In this document: one piece after another, positions 1 through 5,741 of the stretch
Position numbering within the stretch: the stretch's first letter is position 1
Layout of the letters: each line of letters begins with the position of its first letter
Origin: Streptococcus parasanguinis
Lineage (GTDB): Bacteria > Bacillota > Bacilli > Lactobacillales > Streptococcaceae
Direction: 5' to 3'
Length of the DNA: 12,936 bases
NCBI GenBank assembly: GCA_018377375.1
Contig: JAGZZN010000055.1
Location: forward strand, 1 to 12,936
Position numbers and translations under genes: made by a program
The notes under the pieces: generated by a model
Databases searched by the model: none
What the model was told of the DNA's origin: nothing
The model's input: the letters and a program-made list of their open reading frames with translations, nothing else

Positions 1-105
1 TCTGGATACTGTGTAAACACTAAATACCTCACTCCAGAACAAAAAACTGAATTGACACAACGTGTCTTCCACGAAGTTCTTTCAATGGATGATGCCTTGA
101 ACTAA
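1..105 (+). CDS. pflB: Pyruvate formate-lyase (formate acetyltransferase), C-terminal end only
   Basis: The window opens inside this gene; only the last 34 residues and the TAA stop are present. The visible tail begins SGYCVNTKYLTPEQ, which is the glycyl-radical segment of pyruvate formate-lyase (family motif RVSGYAV). The second visible residue (Gly, bases 4-6) is the residue that carries the radical. The rest (RVFHEVLSMDDALN) fits the end of streptococcal PflB. The enzyme splits pyruvate plus CoA into formate and acetyl-CoA in the cytoplasm under anaerobic, mixed-acid fermentation. Its acetyl-CoA can feed the mevalonate genes further along, although that link is an inference. A hairpin terminator follows 16 nt after the stop. 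The rest of the gene and its promoter lie outside the window. Confidence 0.9.
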   Translation, partial: SGYCVNTKYLTPEQKTELTQRVFHEVLSMDDALN

Positions 106-121
106 GATTCAAATAGGTCTT

Positions 122-150
122 AAAAACCAGTCGGAAACGGCTGGTTTTTT
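122..150 (+). terminator. Intrinsic terminator of pflB, probably bidirectional
   Basis: A 12-bp stem (122-133 with 138-149, one G-T pair) closes a GAAA tetraloop and runs into six T. The A-run on the left gives a T-run on the - strand as well, so the hairpin could also stop leftward transcripts, for example an antisense RNA from the promoter proposed at 430-457. Confidence 0.9.
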
Positions 151-210
151 CATCCCCATCGCAAGAGTATTCTGAATTTTGAAAGAGTTTAAGAGCCTAC
201 TATATAGAGT

Positions 211-225
211 TTGACAGCGCTTTCT
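211..225. promoter_or_regulatory. cre-like (CcpA) site overlapping the -35 box
   Basis: TTGACAGCGCTTTCT matches the catabolite-response consensus WTGNAANCGNWNNCA at all fixed positions except two (A to C at position 5, and the final A to T), with the palindromic core AGCGCT. It starts on the -35 hexamer, a position where bound CcpA would be expected to repress. The assignment is by motif only. Confidence 0.4.
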
Positions 226-239
226 CCAAGTGTTATAGT
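211..239 (+). promoter_or_regulatory. Strong sigma-A promoter for the 37-aa membrane peptide
   Basis: TTGACA (211-216) and TATAGT (234-239) are separated by exactly 17 bp, and a TG at 231-232 makes it an extended -10 promoter. This is the closest match to the sigma-A consensus in the window. The predicted start near 246 leaves a 5' leader of about 26 nt before the ATG at 272. Confidence 0.85.
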
Positions 240-271
240 AGAGCTGTAAATAAGATAGAAGGGGTGATCCT

Positions 272-385
272 ATGTTTTTAACATTTATTTTCGCTATTAT
301 TTGGCTCTTTATCCTGATTGCACTGATCTTTTTAGCAACCCTTCTCGTCCAGGACAGCACCGTGCAGCACCACCACCCGAGTTAG
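272..385 (+). CDS. 37-aa single-helix hydrophobic membrane peptide, function unknown
   Basis: An ATG at 272 preceded by the strong Shine-Dalgarno GAAGGGG (258-264) opens a 37-codon reading frame ending in TAG. Residues 2-27 are an almost uninterrupted hydrophobic helix (F, I, L, W, A); the tail, QDSTVQHHHPS, is polar with three consecutive His. It has its own near-consensus promoter and a terminator-like hairpin downstream, so it is a stand-alone transcription unit. The family is not recognised. Size and composition resemble type I toxin peptides (Fst/TxpA/BsrG type) but also many harmless small membrane proteins. A possible antisense promoter on the opposite strand (430-457) and a cre-like site at the promoter are the only regulatory hints. 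The gene call is well supported by the signals around it; the role is not. Confidence 0.7.
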   Translation: MFLTFIFAIIWLFILIALIFLATLLVQDSTVQHHHPS

Positions 386-427
386 CGAATGATAAGCCTA
401 AACAATAGCTATTTTAAACGAATTCAG

Positions 428-485
428 AAAGGATAAGAAACAAACTAGAATTGTCAAATTTTAGTTCTGTCTCTCGTCCTTTTTT
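428..485 (+). terminator. Imperfect hairpin with T-run behind the 37-aa peptide
   Basis: The left arm (428-447) pairs with the right arm (about 462-482) through a broken stem with G-T pairs and one bulge, ending in CCTTTTTTG. It probably ends the small-peptide transcript. The T-run overlaps the extended -10 of the next gene's promoter. It is less regular than the other terminators here. Confidence 0.5.
430..457 (-). promoter_or_regulatory. Candidate antisense promoter facing the 37-aa peptide gene
   Basis: Read on the - strand, TTGACA (452-457) is followed after 16 bp by TATCCT (430-435). The start near 423 would give an RNA complementary to the whole small-peptide mRNA downstream of its own start. 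The -35 is perfect; the -10 matches 4 of 6 positions. Confidence 0.35.
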
Positions 486-493
486 GCTATAAT
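485..493 (+). promoter_or_regulatory. Extended -10 promoter of the ThrE-type transporter pair
   Basis: TGCTATAAT carries a perfect TATAAT (488-493) and the TG of an extended -10. No good -35 lies 16-18 bp upstream, which is common for extended -10 promoters. AGGA at 516-519 lies 4 nt before the ATG at 524. Confidence 0.6.
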
Positions 494-523
494 AGAAACA
501 GATTATTTAGTAAGAAGGAAATT

Positions 524-1282
524 ATGGAAGAGTCAAAACAGATCAACCAAGTGATCGACGTCCTGATGTTAGCTGGAACCCTCCTGATCGAGAGCGGTTC
601 TGAGATTCACCGGGTCGAAGATACCATGATCCGGATCGCCCATTCACAGGGAATCGTCGATTGCAATGTTTTAGCGATGCCAGTCGCTATTTTCTTTTCA
701 ATCGAGAATGCCAATGTCACGCGCATGAAACGGATCTTGCGGACCAATTACAATATCGAAAAGGTCTGTGACGTCAATCAGATCTCCCGTCAACTCGTCT
801 CTGGAGAGATAGATCTCGAGCAAGCCTACAAAGCCCTGAGCGAGTTGAAAATGAAGCGCGTTCCTTATACCAATCTCCAGTTGACCATTGCGGCAACTCT
901 TAGTGCGCCTTTCTTCTCCATCATGTTTGGAGGAAATTTCTATGATGCGATTGGAGCGGGTATTGCGACTGTCTTTGCCTTTGCTTTTTCTCTTGTCGTT
1001 GAGAAATACGTTCGCATTCCTTTTGTCACTGCCTTTGCGGCCGCCTTTGTCTTTGGTTTTTTGGCCCATATCTGGACGCGCTATAGTGGTTTTCCTTCCA
1101 ATACCGATCTCATTATCGCAGGCTGTGTCATGCCCTTCGTTCCTGGAATCGCTATGACCAATGCCGTCCGCGATCTGATGAATTACCACCTCAACTCTGG
1201 GATGAGCAAACTCTTTGAGACTCTCCTCATTACTCTTGCACTTGGTGCCGGTACAACGGTCGCCCTCGTCCTTATGAAATAA
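524..1282 (+). CDS. Threonine/serine exporter (ThrE) family protein, YjjP-like large subunit
   Basis: This 252-residue inner-membrane protein belongs to the ThrE/DUF1212 family. The soluble N-terminal half carries the family signature GSEIHRVEDTM (residues 25-35). The C-terminal half has about five hydrophobic segments (roughly 117-136, 143-160, 166-185, 195-210, 231-250) and the membrane motif MPFVPGIAMTNAVRDL (203-218). In corynebacterial ThrE the two halves of the transporter are one chain; in E. coli they are split into YjjP and YjjB, implicated in succinate export. Here they are also split, and the partner follows 1 nt after this stop. Substrate (Thr/Ser or a dicarboxylate) cannot be told from sequence. 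The ATG at 524 is supported by AAGGAA just upstream and by the usual N-terminal length. Confidence 0.85.
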   Translation: MEESKQINQVIDVLMLAGTLLIESGSEIHRVEDTMIRIAHSQGIVDCNVLAMPVAIFFSIENANVTRMKRILRTNYNIEKVCDVNQISRQLVSGEIDLEQAYKALSELKMKRVPYTNLQLTIAATLSAPFFSIMFGGNFYDAIGAGIATVFAFAFSLVVEKYVRIPFVTAFAAAFVFGFLAHIWTRYSGFPSNTDLIIAGCVMPFVPGIAMTNAVRDLMNYHLNSGMSKLFETLLITLALGAGTTVALVLMK

Positions 1283-1283
1283 A

Positions 1284-1754
1284 ATGATGAACCTAACTGA
1301 ATTTTTAATCCAAGCGGTGGCCAGCTTGATTGCCATCATCACCTTTTTAATTGTCCTAAATGTGCAGCGCTCCATGTTGATTCCTGGAGGAATCCTCGGT
1401 ATGGGCATCTGGCTACTCTACTATATCCTGAAAGGGCCTACCAATGTTATCGTTGCAACCTTTATCGCAGCCATTGTCGGCTCCTGTATCAGTCAGATTT
1501 TAAGTATCATTCTCAAGACGCCTGTCGTGGTCTTTATGTTGTCCATTCTCGCACCCTTGGTACCTGGATATATTTCCTATCGAACCACTTCCTTCTTTGT
1601 CAGTGGCCAATATCGCCAAGCAGTGACCAGCGTGACCCTGGTGGTTATTCTAGCCTTGGTGATCTCCATCGGGATGGCTAGTGGATCTGTCGTTTTGAAA
1701 CTCTACCATTCTTACCAACGCCATCAAAAAAGAAAAATGACCAATGCCAACTAG
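1284..1754 (+). CDS. Threonine/serine exporter family protein, YjjB-like small subunit
   Basis: This 156-residue protein consists almost wholly of membrane helices (about 7-27, 31-50, 54-76, 79-97, 113-138) with a basic cytoplasmic tail. It matches the DUF3815/ThrE_2 half of the ThrE family. LAPLVPG (89-95) parallels the PFVPG motif of the larger partner, as expected for two related halves of one transporter. It starts 1 nt after the stop of the upstream gene with no clear Shine-Dalgarno, so translation is probably coupled. ATG codons at 1284 and 1287 are both possible starts. The two proteins very likely act as one complex. Confidence 0.85.
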   Translation: MMNLTEFLIQAVASLIAIITFLIVLNVQRSMLIPGGILGMGIWLLYYILKGPTNVIVATFIAAIVGSCISQILSIILKTPVVVFMLSILAPLVPGYISYRTTSFFVSGQYRQAVTSVTLVVILALVISIGMASGSVVLKLYHSYQRHQKRKMTNAN

Positions 1755-1766
1755 CATTGGTTTTTC
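1741..1766 (+). terminator. Terminator of the ThrE-type operon, stop codon in the loop
   Basis: CCAATGC (1741-1747) pairs with GCATTGG (1754-1760), followed by five T. The 6-nt loop holds most of the TAG stop of the upstream gene, so the stem forms partly from coding sequence. Confidence 0.85.
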
Positions 1767-1787
1767 AAAACTTATCTATGTAATCGC

Positions 1788-1815
1788 TTGTATTTTTGTT
1801 TAAAAGGAGTACAAT
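1788..1815 (+). promoter_or_regulatory. Promoter of the 76-aa membrane protein gene
   Basis: TTGTAT (1788-1793) and TACAAT (1810-1815) are spaced 16 bp apart, giving a start near 1822 and a leader of about 40 nt. GAGGT at 1848-1852, 8 nt before the ATG at 1861, serves as ribosome binding site. Confidence 0.6.
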
Positions 1816-1860
1816 GATAGTGAAAAAACAAATCCTTTAAAGTATGTGAGGTACTGTACG

Positions 1861-2091
1861 ATGGTAAACAAGTATATCAAGTATCTTCCTTGGGTGATTC
1901 TAGGAGCCTTCTCCTCCTATCTATCAGCGACTTACTATGCCCGTAATTCATTTGACTTGTTCTATCTGACCTTGATCTTTCTGATTGCGGACATCGCTAT
2001 ACTCGTCTTCTACGAAAAAGTTCTAAGAGACAAATGCAAAGAACTCTTCATACGGGTTATGAGTAACCCTAAGAAAGATAAGCAAGCATAA
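1861..2091 (+). CDS. 76-aa two-helix membrane protein, function unknown
   Basis: The reading frame stays open from a GTG at 1846, but the GAGGT Shine-Dalgarno (1848-1852) sits inside that extension and 8 nt before the ATG at 1861, so 1861 is the better start. The product begins MVNKYIKYLP and has two hydrophobic helices (about 8-24 and 33-51), then a basic tail (KVLRDKCKELF...NPKKDKQA) that should face the cytoplasm. It resembles no family I can name with confidence. It has its own promoter and a good terminator and is not in an operon with the transporter genes before it or mvaS after it. Confidence 0.65.
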   Translation: MVNKYIKYLPWVILGAFSSYLSATYYARNSFDLFYLTLIFLIADIAILVFYEKVLRDKCKELFIRVMSNPKKDKQA

Positions 2092-2096
2092 GAGTT

Positions 2097-2125
2097 GAAA
2101 AGCCATCTAAAGATGGCTTTTTTTA
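2097..2125 (+). terminator. Terminator of the 76-aa protein gene
   Basis: AAAAGCCATC (2098-2107) pairs with GATGGCTTTT (2112-2121) across a TAAA loop and continues into a T-run. It lies 6 nt behind the stop codon. Confidence 0.9.
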
Positions 2126-2207
2126 TAGATTTTCTATTTTTTCTTTGAAACATTGCAAAATCGGTCCCGAGAATGATTTCCTTGCTGATCTAGCTTTTTC
2201 AAGGGAG

Positions 2208-2230
2208 TTTTACCCTTAAATATGGTAAAA
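2208..2230. promoter_or_regulatory. Inverted repeat (possible operator) over the mvaS promoter
   Basis: TTTTACC (2208-2214) and GGTAAAA (2224-2230) form a perfect 7-bp dyad with 9 bp between them. The right half lies on the extended -10 element. A second, overlapping dyad, AAGGG (2201-2205) and CCCTT (2213-2217), lies just left. Both are upstream of the expected transcript start, so they act, if at all, as DNA and not as an RNA hairpin. Confidence 0.4.
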
Positions 2231-2231
2231 T
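2223..2231 (+). promoter_or_regulatory. Extended -10 promoter of mvaS-mvaA
   Basis: TGGTAAAAT contains the extended TG and a TAAAAT hexamer (2226-2231). The -35 position (about 2203-2208) is poor. The start would be near 2238, and AGAGG at 2267-2271 is the ribosome binding site, 6 nt before the ATG at 2278. Confidence 0.5.
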
Positions 2232-2277
2232 AGTAACGAAATATACTAGTAGATATCAAATAAAAAAGAGGTTAAGA

Positions 2278-3450
2278 ATGACAATTGGGATTGATAAGAT
2301 TGGTTTTGCGACGAGCCCTTATGTCTTGCGTTTAGAAGATTTGGCCGCTGCTCGTGATACCGATCCCGAAAAACTGAGCAAGGGTCTTCTCTTAAAAGAA
2401 CAAAGTGTTGCACCGATCACAGAAGACATCGTCACATTGGCTGCTACTGCAGCAGATGATATTTTAACAGACGAAGATAAAGAAGCGATCGACATGGTGA
2501 TTCTTGCGACAGAATCTGGAATTGACCAGAGTAAGGCTGCTGCTGTGTTTGTCCATGGCTTACTAGATATCCAGCCTTTCGCCCGCTCTTTTGAGATGAA
2601 AGAAGCCTGCTATGCTGCGACTGCTGCCTTGGATTATGCTAAACTCCATGTTGAAAAATTCCCACAGAGTAAGGTTTTGGTCATTGCCAGTGACATTGCT
2701 AAATACGGAATTGGAACTCCTGGAGAACCAACACAGGGGGCTGGAGCGGTTGCTATGCTGATCAGCCAAAATCCTCGTGTTCTATCTTTTAACGATGATA
2801 ATGTTGCCCAAACACGCGATGTCATGGATTTTTGGCGTCCAAATTACGCGACAACTCCCTTCGTGAATGGGATTTATTCAACGCAACAATATCTAGATTC
2901 TCTGAAAACAACCTGGGCGGAATACCAGAAACGGACTGGCCTTGCCTTGACAGACTTTGAGGCTGTCTGCTTCCACTTGCCTTATCCGAAATTAGCTCTC
3001 AAGGGCTTGAAAAAAATCCTGGATAAGTCAGTGTCAGAAGAGAAAAAAGATCAATTACAATACAACTTTGATCAATCGATTCTATACAGCCAACGCGTGG
3101 GAAATATCTACACTGGATCTCTTTTCCTAGGCTTGCTGTCACTATTGGAAAATGACCCCCAACTCAAAGCTGGGGACCAAATCGCCCTCTTTAGCTATGG
3201 AAGTGGAGCGGTTTCTGAGATCTTTAGCGCCAATCTCGTTCCTGGTTTTGAGCAACTCTTAGATCACAAACGCATGGAAAAACTGGACCAACGTACGGTT
3301 CTTAGTGTTGCTGACTACGAACGACTCTTTTATGAGGAAGTAGATCTAGATCCTAGTGGCAATCAAGTGTTTGAGCCTGCTACGCATCAAACTTTTGCTT
3401 TGACAGAGATCAAGGAACACCAACGCACTTACCAGAAAGTAGAAAAATAA
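2278..3450 (+). CDS. mvaS: Hydroxymethylglutaryl-CoA synthase
   Basis: The enzyme condenses acetyl-CoA with acetoacetyl-CoA to HMG-CoA, the first committed step of the mevalonate pathway, in the cytoplasm. At 390 residues it has the usual bacterial length. The catalytic triad sits at the positions known from staphylococcal and enterococcal enzymes: Glu79 in ATESGID, the acyl-carrying Cys111 in KEACYAAT and His233 in CFHLPYPK. GIGTPGEPTQGAGAVAML (144-161) and FSYGSGAVSE are further thiolase-fold landmarks. The ATG at 2278 has AGAGG 6 nt upstream and gives the normal N-terminus MTIGIDKIGF. Its TAA overlaps the mvaA start by 1 nt (TAATG), so the two are one transcription unit with coupled translation. 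A dyad over its promoter hints at specific regulation. Confidence 0.96.
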   Translation: MTIGIDKIGFATSPYVLRLEDLAAARDTDPEKLSKGLLLKEQSVAPITEDIVTLAATAADDILTDEDKEAIDMVILATESGIDQSKAAAVFVHGLLDIQPFARSFEMKEACYAATAALDYAKLHVEKFPQSKVLVIASDIAKYGIGTPGEPTQGAGAVAMLISQNPRVLSFNDDNVAQTRDVMDFWRPNYATTPFVNGIYSTQQYLDSLKTTWAEYQKRTGLALTDFEAVCFHLPYPKLALKGLKKILDKSVSEEKKDQLQYNFDQSILYSQRVGNIYTGSLFLGLLSLLENDPQLKAGDQIALFSYGSGAVSEIFSANLVPGFEQLLDHKRMEKLDQRTVLSVADYERLFYEEVDLDPSGNQVFEPATHQTFALTEIKEHQRTYQKVEK

Positions 3451-4712
3451 TGGCACGATTACCAGGTTTTGCAAAACTTTCTCCCACAGAACGCATAGAG
3501 GCCTTACTGAAGGAAGGCCTCTTAACTTGGGATGAAGCACAGATCTTAAAAGAACAAAAGGGACTTCCCCTTTCTATTGCAGATCAATTGACGGAAAATG
3601 TCTTGTCGACTTTTGATCTGCCTTTTAGCCTCGCTCCTTATTTCCTGATCAATGGTCGTGACTATGTCCTTCCCATGGTCACAGAAGAGCCTTCCGTGGT
3701 TGCGGCTGCCAGCTTTGCAGCCAAGCTCATCCAACGTTCGGGTGGCTTCACCACCCAGGTGCACCAGCGGCAAATGATCGGTGAGATCGCTCTGACGGAT
3801 GTTGAAGACATGGAAGTTGCTAGCAAGCGTATCCTAGAAGACAAGAAAACCCTTCTTCAGCTCGCTAATGAAGCCTATCCTTCTATCGTTAAGCGTGGAG
3901 GTGGAGCAAGAGATCTTTGGGTCGAAAACAAGGGGGACTTTCTTATTGTCTACTTGGCTGTCGATTCCAAAGAAGCCATGGGAGCCAATATGCTCAACAC
4001 AATGCTGGAAGCTCTGACTGATCGCATCCAGGAACTCTCTGGTGGTCAGGCCTTGATGGCAATTTTATCCAACTTGGCCACTCGCTCTTTGGTGAGTGCA
4101 CGATGTGCCATCGATTTTAAAGCACTGAGTCGAAATCCTGAGGAAGCCATTGAGATTGCCCACCGGATGGAGCTAGCTAGCCAACTGGCCCAAGTGGATC
4201 CTTACCGTGCAGCCACTCATAACAAGGGAATTTTTAACGGGATTGATGCCCTGGTCCTTGCAACAGGCAATGACTGGCGGGCCATCGAAGCAGGAGCCCA
4301 TGCCTATGCCGCACAAAGTGGTCCATACAAAGGCTTGAGTCACTGGACAAGTCATCCAGAAGAGAAAAAACTCTATGGAGAGATCACCCTGCCAATGCCA
4401 GTTGCGACAAAAGGAGGCTCGATTGGCATCAACCCAACGGTTCAAGTCAGCCACCGTTTGCTAGGAGAGCCTTCTGCTATTGAATTAGCAGGTATCATCG
4501 CTTCGCTCGGTTTGGCGCAGAATTTCGCAGCCCTCAAAGCCCTTGTCACCACAGGGATTCAAGCAGGACATATGAAACTCCAAGCACGCTCCCTAGCCCT
4601 TCTAGCAGGTGCTAAGGAAGAGGAAGTTCCCCGATTGGTCAGCCAACTCCTTGAAAACAAACCCTTTAATTTAGAAAAGGCACAAACACTCTTACAAGAA
4701 TTGAGAAAATAA
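3450..4712 (+). CDS. mvaA: Hydroxymethylglutaryl-CoA reductase, class II (degradative-type fold, biosynthetic role)
   Basis: The enzyme reduces HMG-CoA to mevalonate with two NAD(P)H. The 420-residue length, the N-terminal ENVLSTFDLPFSLAPYFL (50-67) and lack of a membrane domain mark the class II bacterial form. Catalytic residues seen are the Glu of EEPSVVAAAS (79-88), Lys259 in HNKGIFNGIDA, Asp275 in TGNDWRAIEA and the C-terminal His374 in GIQAGHMKLQAR. EAMGANMLN (175-183) is the substrate/cofactor-binding segment. There is no thiolase domain, unlike enterococcal MvaE, so acetoacetyl-CoA thiolase must be encoded elsewhere. It starts within the mvaS stop codon and has only a weak Shine-Dalgarno, so it probably relies on ribosomes finishing mvaS. 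A long palindrome with terminator follows directly. Confidence 0.96.
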   Translation: MARLPGFAKLSPTERIEALLKEGLLTWDEAQILKEQKGLPLSIADQLTENVLSTFDLPFSLAPYFLINGRDYVLPMVTEEPSVVAAASFAAKLIQRSGGFTTQVHQRQMIGEIALTDVEDMEVASKRILEDKKTLLQLANEAYPSIVKRGGGARDLWVENKGDFLIVYLAVDSKEAMGANMLNTMLEALTDRIQELSGGQALMAILSNLATRSLVSARCAIDFKALSRNPEEAIEIAHRMELASQLAQVDPYRAATHNKGIFNGIDALVLATGNDWRAIEAGAHAYAAQSGPYKGLSHWTSHPEEKKLYGEITLPMPVATKGGSIGINPTVQVSHRLLGEPSAIELAGIIASLGLAQNFAALKALVTTGIQAGHMKLQARSLALLAGAKEEEVPRLVSQLLENKPFNLEKAQTLLQELRK

Positions 4713-4895
4713 AGAACTAAGACAAGGTTTTCGTTTTCAGATTGAAGACAAAGTCATTTTTGAAACTTTCCTTAGGTTCAAAACTAAGTCATGGAACTTC
4801 TTCGAAGTTCGCTGACGTCCGTCTTCACCTAAGGAAAGTTTCAAAAATGATTTTATCTTCACTTTGAGAACTAAGACCCACGTCTTAGTTCTTTT
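4711..4895. repeat. Long imperfect palindrome (MITE-like element, copy 1) at the mvaA/PrsW convergent junction
   Basis: The left arm (about 4711-4777) and right arm (about 4827-4894) are inverted repeats along nearly their whole 67-68 nt, with one indel and scattered mismatches, several of them G-T. The inner 24 nt (4754-4777 against 4827-4850) are a perfect match. The 49-nt centre holds a smaller hairpin, GAACTTC (4794-4800) with GAAGTTC (4804-4810). The sequence AGAACTAAGAC occurs at 4713-4723 and again at 4867-4877. The central part recurs at 7712-7937. The element fills the entire gap between mvaA and the convergent PrsW-like gene and can fold into one very long RNA hairpin on either strand. 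It codes for nothing. It does not look like pneumococcal BOX or RUP as I know them. Confidence 0.8.
4867..4895 (+). terminator. Terminator of mvaS-mvaA within the palindrome
   Basis: AGAACTAAGAC (4867-4877) pairs with GTCTTAGTTCT (4882-4892) across a CCAC loop and is followed by TTT. On the - strand this small hairpin lacks a T-run, but the far end of the large palindrome reads GTCTTAGTTCTTTATTTTC, which could terminate leftward transcripts from the PrsW-like gene. Confidence 0.75.
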
Positions 4896-4913
4896 GTGTT
4901 TGAAAAATTTTTC

Positions 4914-5741
4914 TTATTGTTTTAAAAATGGCAACTCGGGATGTTTCTTGGTATAGATCACCACTTCGATAAAAGTCCCTACTTGGACGGCAAAGAGCAG
5001 TCCGACGAGAAGATTAATCCGATGGTCTGTTTCATAAAACGGAGAGTTCCATAAGAAGTGATTGGCTACTGTCGAGAGAACACACCATAGCCCAAAGAGT
5101 TTTTCCTTTTGCTGGGTCACTTGAGACAACAAGAGGAAGATACCAACGGATACAACAGCTGTATAGAGGGCATGTGAAGCTAATCCACCAGAGATCCGGT
5201 TAATGGCCTCAGTAACCGCGGCTAATTGACTGATTTTGGTTTGGCGGGCAACGTACCCTAAATCCTCAATGATTTGAAAACCAAAGCCAGAGCCCAAGCC
5301 TGCAATTAGAATTGCTTTTAGATCTTTCTTGCCAACCATCAAGACAACCCAAAAGGCAACCAGAGCCTTAAAGAATTCCTCTGAAAATGGGGCTGTCAAG
5401 GCATCGGTCCACTTGTTAAAGACAGTGGCATCCTTGATCACATGGCTATTCATAATATCAATTAAGCTATTGCCTGAAAAGCTCAACCAGCCTGCTACGA
5501 AGGCTCCTCCAAACATGGCAATCCATAAGACATAAGTTGGGACAGTCAACTGCTTGGCCAATCGTTTTGAAAAGAGATAGAGCGGGATAATAATAGCAGC
5601 TAAGACAGACAAGTTTAAGACCAAATCTCTGCCGGCAGACTGGCTAAATTCTTGTTGAGAAAGATGACCGAGTTCAAACTCCAAGCCAATTCCTGCAAAC
5701 AGTAGAAAAAGATAGATTGAGGCTCTTTGAATTTTAGTCAT
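4914..5741 (-). CDS. PrsW-family intramembrane protease (CPBP/GluP-like, M82)
   Basis: This 275-residue protein has about seven to eight hydrophobic segments and the PrsW family motifs in order: SEEFFKAL (120-127, the paired Glu and the Lys), GSGFGFQIIEDLGY (150-163, Glu159), ASHALYTA (188-195, His190) and ANHFLWN (226-232, His228). These Glu/His residues are the presumed active site inside the membrane. In Bacillus, PrsW makes the first cut of the anti-sigma factor RsiW. No sigma/anti-sigma pair is visible here. Its start overlaps the stop of the membrane-anchored dipeptidase gene by 8 nt (ATGACTAA), with a strong GGGAGGA about 10 nt upstream inside that gene, so the two are co-expressed. 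It may process the neighbour's membrane anchor, but that is inference. It ends against the palindrome shared with mvaA. Confidence 0.85.
   Translation of the reverse strand: MTKIQRASIYLFLLFAGIGLEFELGHLSQQEFSQSAGRDLVLNLSVLAAIIIPLYLFSKRLAKQLTVPTYVLWIAMFGGAFVAGWLSFSGNSLIDIMNSHVIKDATVFNKWTDALTAPFSEEFFKALVAFWVVLMVGKKDLKAILIAGLGSGFGFQIIEDLGYVARQTKISQLAAVTEAINRISGGLASHALYTAVVSVGIFLLLSQVTQQKEKLFGLWCVLSTVANHFLWNSPFYETDHRINLLVGLLFAVQVGTFIEVVIYTKKHPELPFLKQ

Noticed and set aside
698..1408. 236-codon open frame on the - strand opposite the ThrE-type genes
   Set aside because: It is the mirror of two clearly recognisable membrane-protein genes, has no start signals and its composition (basic, low complexity) is that of an antisense frame.
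1814..1840. Eight-codon open frame (MIVKKQIL) behind a strong AAAAGGAG, like a leader peptide before the 76-aa gene
   Set aside because: The likely -10 hexamer TACAAT (1810-1815) overlaps its ATG and transcription should start near 1822, after the start codon, so it would not be transcribed.
4711..4895. Identity of the palindrome with pneumococcal BOX or RUP elements
   Set aside because: The sequence does not resemble the BOX or RUP consensus as I remember them; naming it would need a database search.
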